Origin: J051 sp040752255
GTDB lineage: Bacteria; Armatimonadota; Fimbriimonadia; Fimbriimonadales; ATM1
Assembly (NCBI GenBank): GCA_040752255.1
Contig: JBFMFD010000069.1
Coordinates: 1 to 12,787 of the forward strand
Direction: 5' to 3'
Length of the DNA stretch: 12,787 bases
Part shown: positions 7,801 to 12,012 of the stretch, piece after piece
Layout: each line of letters opens with the position of its first letter
How positions within the stretch are numbered: the first letter of the stretch is position 1
Made by a program: the position numbers and the translations under genes
Notes under the pieces: generated by a model
The model's database searches: none
What the model was told of the DNA's origin: nothing
The model's input: only the letters and a program-made list of their open reading frames with translations

Positions 7801-7866
7801 GACTTGGGCGACAGCTGTCAGCGCTGCCGCGACGACGAGAGCGATTCCGGTCGTGATTGTGCGCAT
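4807..7866 (-). CDS. Large secreted Asp-box (BNR/sortilin-N-like) beta-propeller protein
   Basis: The product has 1019 residues. A signal peptide (MRTITTGIALVVAAALTAVAQ) is followed by a propeller region of about 700 residues containing at least ten Asp-box motifs of the form S/T-x-D-x-G-x-T/S-W. They include TEDAGQTW (68), STDGGKTW (123), TTNGGRTW (174), STDGGRSW (232), SDDAGATW (282), STDGGQTF (328), TTDGGNTW (369), STNLGQSW (513), TRDGGRTW (580), THDFGRTW (633) and SFDDGANW (678). This matches the VPS10/sortilin-N and BNR-like proteins that databases often label glycosyl hydrolase, although no sialidase catalytic set is evident. After about residue 730 come a Pro/Gly-rich linker, a beta domain (about 765-857) and a helical C-terminus (about 862-1000). 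The substrate is unknown; extracellular protein or glycan binding is the usual guess. The ATG at 7866 gives a clean signal peptide with AAGGA just upstream. An in-frame TTG at 7881 would add only five residues. Confidence 0.9.
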   Translation of the reverse strand: MRTITTGIALVVAAALTAVAQVNPALFEGLQWREIGPFRGGRSCAVAGTVQRPDHFFMGATGGGVWKTEDAGQTWSNVSDGFFATGSVGSIDVSRSNPDVVYVGMGETELRGNVSHGDGVYKSTDGGKTWTNVGLKETRHIARVRIHPTNPDVVYVAALGHVYGPNPERGVFKTTNGGRTWERILYVNDRAGAVDISFEPSNPDVLYAATWEAWRTPHSLNSGGSGSKLFKSTDGGRSWADISRNPGMPKGILGKIGVAVSPADPKRVYAIVEAEDGGIFRSDDAGATWELVNEDRNYRQRAFYYTRIYADPKEKDKLYVLNVGFFRSTDGGQTFRSLRVPHSDNHDLWIHPEDTERMINANDGGGNVTTDGGNTWSHQNYATAQMYHVSTDNAYPYNVLGAQQDNSTVRIPSRTRGPGIRREDWTSTAGGESGYVVAKPDDPEIVVGGSYGGYLEVTFHRLGISRNVNAWPDNPMGHGAVDLKHRFQWTFPIHFSAHDSNVLYTSSQYLLRSTNLGQSWTMISPDLTRNDPRTLQPSGGPITKDNTSVEYYATIFTIAESPRNPSVLWCGSDDGLVHVTRDGGRTWTNVTPRDMPEWGLCSILDASAHGEGTAYLAVDNHENDDFAPYIFKTHDFGRTWTKIVNGLPSDSFVRVVREDPKRKGLLFCGTESHGVFVSFDDGANWQSLKLNLPIVPVHDLVIKDNDLVAATHGRSFWILDDFSPLREVADVRDAQRPHLFKPADQPLERWGGNGGPTDGANPMSGVVMSYYLPQGVSSAQVEVLDQEGRVVGQVRSAPTEAGMHRVAVSGLSYPSFRGFQGMILWAAGPRPVEAPPGEYTVRLTLGEQRLETRFRLLKDPRTPATEEDLVQRFRFTMRVVEKTNQANDAVVLIRDLKAQVEDRLSKTEDAAVARAAENFMKAISAVEEEIYQVRNRSGQDPLNYPIKLNNRIAALIGVVQGSPFRPTDQAVAVFEELSRLLDAELAKLDSALDAPLAALNRELQRVGQQRITPRPRSDG

Positions 7867-7879
7867 GGTCCTTGTGGGC

Positions 7880-7885
7880 AAGATA
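7880..7885 (-). promoter_or_regulatory. Possible -10 hexamer for the Asp-box gene
   Basis: On the minus strand this reads TATCTT (TANNNT), 13 nt before the ATG at 7866. A weak AAGGA lies between the two, so a short-leader transcript with a partial ribosome-binding site is possible. This is weaker evidence than for the other -10 candidates. Confidence 0.3.
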
Positions 7886-7932
7886 CCCAGGTTTGGCCGC
7901 GGGGTGTTCCTGTGGGGAGGTGGAAGAGAGAA

Positions 7933-7950
7933 GGGCGCCAGCAGGCGCCC
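7933..7950 (-). terminator. GC-rich hairpin downstream of the redoxin gene, possible terminator
   Basis: A perfect 7-bp stem (GGGCGCC / GGCGCCC) with a 4-nt loop is followed, on the minus-strand transcript, by the pyrimidine tract TTCTCTCTTCC. It lies about 49 nt past the redoxin stop and upstream of the -10 candidate of the Asp-box gene. The T-run is imperfect, so termination efficiency is uncertain. It would separate the two minus-strand genes into different units. Confidence 0.5.
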
Positions 7951-7966
7951 ATCAGTTTCTGGAAGA

Positions 7967-7984
7967 GTTCCCTGACCAGGGAAC
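7967..7984 (-). terminator. Second adjacent hairpin after the redoxin gene
   Basis: A perfect 7-bp inverted repeat (GTTCCCT / AGGGAAC) with a 4-nt loop lies 14 nt downstream of the redoxin stop codon on the minus strand and 16 nt before the hairpin at 7933-7950. It is not followed by a T-run and may act with its neighbour as a tandem terminator or as a 3' stabilising stem. Confidence 0.4.
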
Positions 7985-7998
7985 GTGGCTTAGTACGC

Positions 7999-8553
7999 TC
8001 ACCCCCACGTCAGCCGGGGCGGCGCGGCACTAAGGTCAACGTTCTTAGGTGCGGTACCGGCGGCCTTCGCCATCGCCGCGTTCAGCGCGCTCATAGCGTC
8101 GGAGCCATAACCTGGGAACACCTTCTCGATCGTGCCGTCCTTTCCAATCTGGAACGTGCAGATGGAGTAGACGACGGAGTAGTCGTTGATGACCTTCTTG
8201 CTTGCGTCCGACAGCAAAGGATAGGCGACCGAGAACTGGTTAACCCAGTTGCCCAATCTCTCCTCGGGAGCCGACACAAGCCCAACCATCTGGGTCTTGC
8301 CTTCGTACGCTTTGTAGAGGCTGTTGAACAGAGCTGCGGCGCGTGGGTTGTGCGGGCAGCGCTCCTTCCAAAAGACGACGAAGACGGGACCGTTCTTTGT
8401 AAGCTCGTTTAGCGAAAGCGTCTTGCCGGTGTGCGCCTTGCCTGAGAAGGCGGGTGCCTTCGAGCCTTCAGCGAGATGAAATTTCTGCTGAAGCGCATAG
8501 GCGGTACCGACAGCGAGCGTCGCCGCGAGCGCAATGAAAGTTAGGTGTCTCAT
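7999..8553 (-). CDS. Secreted thioredoxin-fold (redoxin/AhpC-TSA-like) protein
   Basis: The product has 184 residues. MRHLTFIALAATLAVGTAYA is a good signal peptide with a predicted cut after AYA (residue 20). The mature part opens with the redoxin pattern EGSKAPAFSGKAHTGKTLSLNEL (residues 29-51), then GPVFVVFWKERCPHNPRA with the expected active-site Cys at 66, and ends with FQIGKDGTIEKVFPGYG (134-150), the beta-hairpin following the cis-Pro loop. It probably acts in extracytoplasmic thiol chemistry or peroxide handling. Two features are unusual: the CxxC position reads C-P-H-N, so the resolving Cys is missing, and the only other Cys (132) sits at the cis-Pro loop. An in-frame GTG at 8571 exists, but the ATG at 8553 gives the proper signal peptide and lies 7 nt after TATACT. 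It begins 50 nt after the M23 gene on the same strand. Confidence 0.85.
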   Translation of the reverse strand: MRHLTFIALAATLAVGTAYALQQKFHLAEGSKAPAFSGKAHTGKTLSLNELTKNGPVFVVFWKERCPHNPRAAALFNSLYKAYEGKTQMVGLVSAPEERLGNWVNQFSVAYPLLSDASKKVINDYSVVYSICTFQIGKDGTIEKVFPGYGSDAMSALNAAMAKAAGTAPKNVDLSAAPPRLTWG

Positions 8554-8560
8554 CACCCAG

Positions 8561-8566
8561 AGTATA
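8561..8566 (-). promoter_or_regulatory. Putative -10 hexamer for the redoxin gene (leaderless type)
   Basis: The minus strand reads TATACT, close to the -10 consensus, ending 7 nt before the ATG at 8553. Transcription would start at the ATG, and no Shine-Dalgarno is present. This implies the redoxin gene has its own promoter in the 50-bp gap after the M23 gene. Confidence 0.5.
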
Positions 8567-8601
8567 CGCACTTCACCCCTCGGAAGTGCCCTTCAAGTGC
8601 G
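8567..8601. promoter_or_regulatory. Cluster of AAGTGC/GCACTT half-sites, possible operator
   Basis: CGCACTT (8567-8573) and AAGTGCG (8595-8601) form a perfect 7-bp inverted repeat 21 nt apart. A third AAGTGC lies between them at 8584-8589. The cluster fills the space directly upstream of the redoxin -10 candidate, where a regulator would bind. It could alternatively be a weak stem after the M23 stop codon, but no T-run follows. Confidence 0.35.
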
Positions 8602-8603
8602 CG

Positions 8604-9713
8604 TTAGCGGCCCAGAGGGTTGACTGGCTGCCCGTTCACCCGGACCTCCCAGTGAAGATGCGGGCCGGTCGCGAGTCCTGTGGAGCCGACTTTTGCGATG
8701 AGATCGCCGCGCTCGACCATCTGCCCGACAGTGACCAGGATGCTGGAGCAGTGGGCATAGAGTGTCGCGACTCCGCCGCCGTGGTCAATGATGACGCAGT
8801 TCCCGTAGCCGCTGGAGTAACTCGCTCGAATGATTCGACCTGTGCCCGCTGCGCGGATAGGCGTCCCAGTGGGTGCGGCGATGTCCACGCCGTTGTGCAT
8901 CCGGCTCTTCTTCAGGATCGGATGATGGCGCATTCCGAAGCCGCTTGAGATGCGGCCGGAGACGGGCTGGAGGAAGTCGCCTCTCCATATCACCTTCGTG
9001 CCGGAGCCGTAATACTTCGCGAGTTGCGCGGCGATCGCCATACTTTCGCGCTCGAGTTCGTCGAGCTCTTTCTCAAGCTGATTCTCTTGTGCGCGATACT
9101 CGCGGAGGAACGCTTGCTTGCGCTCCATGTGCCTCGTGAGTTGGGTGCGATACTCGGTCTGTCTTTGCTTCAGTTCGTAGATGCGCGTAACGAGGAGGTC
9201 CGCTTCCTTCTTTTTCGCTTCGACGACCTTCTTTTGCTTCTCGAGTTCGACGATGAGCTCTTCATCTTGTTTGGCGAGCAGCTCCATCAGGTACGCGCGC
9301 TCCGCCATGTCGGTGATGCTTTCGGACTCGAGCAACGCGGTGAGCGGACCCGTCTCGCCGCGCATGTAGTATGCGTAGATGCGCTCGCCTGCCTCTTCGC
9401 TGGTTTCGTCAACGCGTTGCTGTGCGGCTTCGAGCTCCTCTGCGACGAGGTCGCGCTTTCTGACCGCCTCGCTCAGTCGGCGTGTGGTCTCCGCAACTCG
9501 CGCCTCGAGAGACTCCAGCTCTCCGTCCACCTTCGCGATGTCCGCAAGGACGTCCGCCTGCTTCCGCTTGACGCTCTTGAGTTGGGTTCGCAGTTGGCGT
9601 TCCTTGCCGGCAAGCGCCTTGCGTTGCTTTTCGAGAGTGGCCTTGTCCGCTTTTTGCCCAACGGCGACAGCGGTGAGCAGGATCATGGTCGCAACTATCC
9701 ACTTCCCCTTCAT
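8604..9713 (-). CDS. Coiled-coil M23 peptidase, EnvC-like, partner of FtsEX
   Basis: The product has 369 residues: a signal peptide (MKGKWIVATMILLTAVAVGQ), a long charged coiled coil (about 21-235) and a C-terminal LytM/M23 domain (about 245-369). The coiled coil contains the RIYAYYMRGETGPLTALL segment typical of EnvC-type hydrolase regulators. The M23 site is intact: Zn ligands H273 and D277 in HNGVD and H354 in HLH, with the catalytic histidines H321 (LYAHCS) and H352. It should therefore cleave peptidoglycan cross-links itself, unlike E. coli EnvC, whose LytM domain is degenerate and activates amidases. The ATG at 9713 overlaps the ftsX stop as ATGA, making ftsE-ftsX-M23 one operon. By analogy with FtsEX-EnvC and FtsEX-PcsB/RipC pairs, the coiled coil would bind the FtsX outer domain and be switched by ATP hydrolysis. 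The frame is open upstream to 9881 inside ftsX, but only this start yields a signal peptide. Confidence 0.93.
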   Translation of the reverse strand: MKGKWIVATMILLTAVAVGQKADKATLEKQRKALAGKERQLRTQLKSVKRKQADVLADIAKVDGELESLEARVAETTRRLSEAVRKRDLVAEELEAAQQRVDETSEEAGERIYAYYMRGETGPLTALLESESITDMAERAYLMELLAKQDEELIVELEKQKKVVEAKKKEADLLVTRIYELKQRQTEYRTQLTRHMERKQAFLREYRAQENQLEKELDELERESMAIAAQLAKYYGSGTKVIWRGDFLQPVSGRISSGFGMRHHPILKKSRMHNGVDIAAPTGTPIRAAGTGRIIRASYSSGYGNCVIIDHGGGVATLYAHCSSILVTVGQMVERGDLIAKVGSTGLATGPHLHWEVRVNGQPVNPLGR

Positions 9714-10588
9714 TTGATTGCCCCCAGATATTTTCGGACGCTGAGTCCGGCACAAAGCATACCCAAGGCCGCCCCCAGCGCCGCAAGGAGTACGACGCCG
9801 GTCCAGCCGGGGGTTTCTCCCCCAACTTTTATGAGGGAATATGCTGCGACGAGCCGGGAGAGCCAGGCAGTCAGCCCCCAAAGAGCGAACCCGGCGACCA
9901 GGCCACCCAACATTCCCTCGATCCCCCCTTCAAGGAGGAACGGCCACCGAATGGTGCCGTGCGAAGCGCCGACCAATCGCATCGTATGAATCTCTTGACG
10001 TCTGGACATCACGGCAAGATGCACGGTGTTGTAGATGAGCGTTCCCGCCGTCATGAACGTGACGAGAATGAGCAAGGTGCCTGCGTAGTGTACGAACGCC
10101 GTGAGGCGGCGCAGGAGGAAGCGCTCGCGGTTCGCGTCTTGGATTCCCTTTTCGGGCCAGTAGAGCGGGTGCTTCTCCATCTCGGCGCGCACGCCGTCGA
10201 CGAGGTCGGCACTCGATATCTCGATGAGCAGCTGCTCGGGAAACGGGTTCTTTGCGCCACGCCCGATGTCCGGATACTTCTGCAGAACTCTCTTCCAGTG
10301 CTCCTCTTTCGGGAGGTGGACGACACGCTTGACTCCCTCCAGCGACCGGGCGTGCTCCGCCATTTCGTGGATGCCCGTCATGTCCGTGCCGTCGCGAATT
10401 GAGACGATGAGGGTGAACTGAGTTCCGAGGTCGGCCAGCCTGTTCTGAATGCCCAAGTACGCGTAGCCCAATCCGCCGAACACGAGGAGTGCGATCGCGG
10501 TGGTGTTCACGGCGGCGACTGCCATGAGGCCGTTTCGCCGGATCGCTTCGATTGCTTCGGTCAGGACGAACTCGAGGCGATCAAGCAT
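9710..10588 (-). CDS. ftsX: Cell division ABC transporter-like permease FtsX
   Basis: The product has 292 residues and the standard FtsX topology: a cytoplasmic N-terminus (MLDRLEFVLTEAIEAIRRNG), TM1 at about 22-46, a roughly 115-residue external domain (48-163), and TM2 at about 167-191, TM3 at about 217-243 and TM4 at about 263-284. The SRRQEIHTMRLVGAS segment (195-209) after TM2 is the conserved coupling element facing FtsE. FtsX transmits ATP-driven motion to a peptidoglycan hydrolase outside the membrane; here the obvious partner is the M23 peptidase encoded directly downstream. The start ATG at 10588 overlaps the end of ftsE by 8 nt, and the 3' end overlaps the M23 gene by 4 nt. Confidence 0.95.
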   Translation of the reverse strand: MLDRLEFVLTEAIEAIRRNGLMAVAAVNTTAIALLVFGGLGYAYLGIQNRLADLGTQFTLIVSIRDGTDMTGIHEMAEHARSLEGVKRVVHLPKEEHWKRVLQKYPDIGRGAKNPFPEQLLIEISSADLVDGVRAEMEKHPLYWPEKGIQDANRERFLLRRLTAFVHYAGTLLILVTFMTAGTLIYNTVHLAVMSRRQEIHTMRLVGASHGTIRWPFLLEGGIEGMLGGLVAGFALWGLTAWLSRLVAAYSLIKVGGETPGWTGVVLLAALGAALGMLCAGLSVRKYLGAIK

Positions 10589-11267
10589 TCGCGTCCTCCG
10601 GAAGTCCGACGGAGTCTGAGACGACTTCGCCGCGCTCCAGCCGAATCACGCGTCGCGGGAGCAGGCGAACCACGGGCATGTCGTGCGTCGCCATCACCAC
10701 GGTGGTTCCGCGCGTGTTGATGTCGTCGAGAATCTGGAGGATTTCGCGGCTGGTCTCCGGGTCGAGGTGCCCGGTGGGCTCGTCCGCCAACAGCAGGACG
10801 GGGTTGTTGATGAGCGCCCGGGCGATGGCGACGCGCTGCTGCTCGCCTCCGGAGAGCGCCCGTGGGAAGGCGCCTGCTCGGTGTAAAAGGTTCAGCCTTT
10901 CAAGGAATTCCGGTACTCTTTTGCGAACCTCATACTTCGTGTGCCCCGCGGCGCGCATCGCGTAGGCGAGGTTCTCCCAGACCTTCTTGTTGGGCAGAAG
11001 GCCGATGTCTTGGGGCACGAAGCCGATCTGCCGCCTCAGAAATGGCACGGATTTCTCTGGAACCATAGACAGATCTCGACCCTGGATCATGACGCGGCCG
11101 GATGTCGTCTTCAGTTCGCGGAGCAGGAGTTTGAGGAGCGTTGACTTTCCGGAGCCGGTGGGTCCGAGCAGGAAGACGAACTCGCCCTGACGGATCGTCA
11201 GGTTGATCTCGTGGAGGGCCACCACGTTGCCGGGGTATTCGAGGCTGACGCCTTGGAACTCGACCAC
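10581..11267 (-). CDS. ftsE: Cell division ATP-binding protein FtsE
   Basis: This is a 228-residue ABC ATPase with every motif: Walker A GPTGSGKST (35-43), Q-loop Gln86 in GFVPQDIGLLPNKKVWENL, signature LSGGEQQR (138-145), Walker B VLLLADEP with D162/E163, and switch His195 in MATHD. The Q-loop neighbourhood and the size are typical of FtsE rather than of a nutrient importer, and the gene overlaps ftsX. It powers the FtsX switch at the inner face of the membrane. The frame is open to 11396, but the added 43 residues (Pro/Ser/Gly-rich) have no counterpart in FtsE. GTG at 11267 starts the usual V-E-F-Q-x-V-S strand and has CATAAT 9 nt upstream. The initiation site is therefore well supported, although it lacks a Shine-Dalgarno. 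Confidence 0.95.
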   Translation of the reverse strand: MVEFQGVSLEYPGNVVALHEINLTIRQGEFVFLLGPTGSGKSTLLKLLLRELKTTSGRVMIQGRDLSMVPEKSVPFLRRQIGFVPQDIGLLPNKKVWENLAYAMRAAGHTKYEVRKRVPEFLERLNLLHRAGAFPRALSGGEQQRVAIARALINNPVLLLADEPTGHLDPETSREILQILDDINTRGTTVVMATHDMPVVRLLPRRVIRLERGEVVSDSVGLPEDANA

Positions 11268-11276
11268 GCGCCCCGC

Positions 11277-11282
11277 ATTATG
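11277..11282 (-). promoter_or_regulatory. Putative -10 hexamer for the ftsEX-M23 operon
   Basis: The minus strand reads CATAAT, 9 nt before the GTG of ftsE. It would give a near-leaderless message. The hexamer is identical to the one before the TPR gene. No strong -35 element is visible; the upstream side is occupied by a 25-bp tandem repeat. Confidence 0.45.
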
Positions 11283-11283
11283 A

Positions 11284-11333
11284 CTTGGGCGAGCGCGGGG
11301 CTGCCCGCCTGGGCCGAGCGTGGGGCTGACCGC
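11284..11333. repeat. Tandem duplication of 25 bp between ftsE and rnhC
   Basis: Two adjacent 25-bp units (11284-11308 and 11309-11333) are identical at 21 of 25 positions. The core GAGCG-C/T-GGGGCTG is shared exactly apart from one base. The pair fills the divergent intergenic region between the two -10 candidates, where regulators of either gene would bind. Neighbouring sequence on either side does not continue the repeat. Confidence 0.7.
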
Positions 11334-11342
11334 GCCCGGCGG

Positions 11343-11348
11343 TATCCT
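11343..11348 (+). promoter_or_regulatory. Putative -10 hexamer for rnhC
   Basis: TATCCT (TANNNT) ends 10 nt before the ATG at 11359, with no Shine-Dalgarno between. It would give a leader of only a few nucleotides. It is less consensus-like than the redoxin and ftsE candidates. Confidence 0.35.
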
Positions 11349-11358
11349 CTGCGCCTCG

Positions 11359-12012
11359 ATGGCTGAGCGATGCATCGGCGTTGACGAGAGCGGCAAAGGG
11401 GATTACTTCGGTCCCCTTGTCGTTGCGGCGTGCTACGTGGGGCCGGAGCACCTTGCGGAGTTGGAGGATGTGCGGGAGTCTAAGAAGGTAACCGACGCGC
11501 AGTGTCTCCGCTTGGCGGGGAAGGTCCGCGCGACGTGTCCCAACAAGGTTGTGGTCTTTTCTCCTTTGAAGTACAACGAGTTACACGGCAAGATGCGCAA
11601 CTTGAATCGGATGCTCGCCTGGGCGCACGCACGAGCGATCGAGGACCTGCTCGAGCGAAACCAGGACGTTTTGAACGGTCCGCAGCCGGTCAGGGCAATC
11701 AGCGACCAGTTCGCCAAGCCGGACGCCGTTACGGAGAGGCTGTTCGAGCTGGGCAAGGGGATTCGATTTGAGTCGCGTGTGCGGGCAGAGTCCGAGCTTT
11801 GCGTCGCTGCGGCATCCTTGCTCGCTCGTGCCGCCTTTTTGTATAAGTTGAAGGACCTTTCAGAGGAATGGGGTGTGACGCTGCCTAAGGGTGCTGGCCC
11901 TGCGGTAATCGCCGCTGGGCGGGCGTTCGTCGCGAAGCATGGGAGACAGCGCCTGAGCGAGGTTGCAAAGGTTCACTTTCGCACGACCGAGTCCGTGCTG
12001 CAGGCGGGATGA
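11359..12012 (+). CDS. rnhC: Ribonuclease HIII, catalytic domain only
   Basis: This 217-residue enzyme would cut the RNA strand of RNA-DNA hybrids (R-loops, primers) in the cytoplasm. It is type HIII rather than HII by the opening IGVDESGKGDYFGPLVVAA (6-24), the KYNEL and NLNRMLAWAH segments (71-90), SDQFA (115-119) and the closing AKVHFRTTESV (203-213). The four catalytic acids of the DEDE set are present: D9, E10, D116 and E144. Typical RNase HIII is about 300 residues with an N-terminal TBP-like substrate-binding domain; that domain is absent. The frame has a stop at 11281-11283 and only 13 extra codons (from GTG 11320) before this ATG, so it cannot be hidden upstream. The 3' end overlaps the SEDS gene as ATGA, so the two are probably translated together. 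Confidence 0.93.
   Translation: MAERCIGVDESGKGDYFGPLVVAACYVGPEHLAELEDVRESKKVTDAQCLRLAGKVRATCPNKVVVFSPLKYNELHGKMRNLNRMLAWAHARAIEDLLERNQDVLNGPQPVRAISDQFAKPDAVTERLFELGKGIRFESRVRAESELCVAAASLLARAAFLYKLKDLSEEWGVTLPKGAGPAVIAAGRAFVAKHGRQRLSEVAKVHFRTTESVLQAG

Noticed and set aside
7213..8412. Long plus-strand open frame of 399 codons opposite the Asp-box and redoxin genes
   Set aside because: It is antisense to two well-supported genes, crosses their intergenic hairpins, and its translation has no recognisable domain. Such frames are common in GC-rich DNA.
9024..9989. Leu/Phe-rich plus-strand frame resembling a membrane protein
   Set aside because: It is the complement of the Lys/Glu/Gln-rich coiled coil of the M23 protein, which automatically reads as Leu/Phe-rich.
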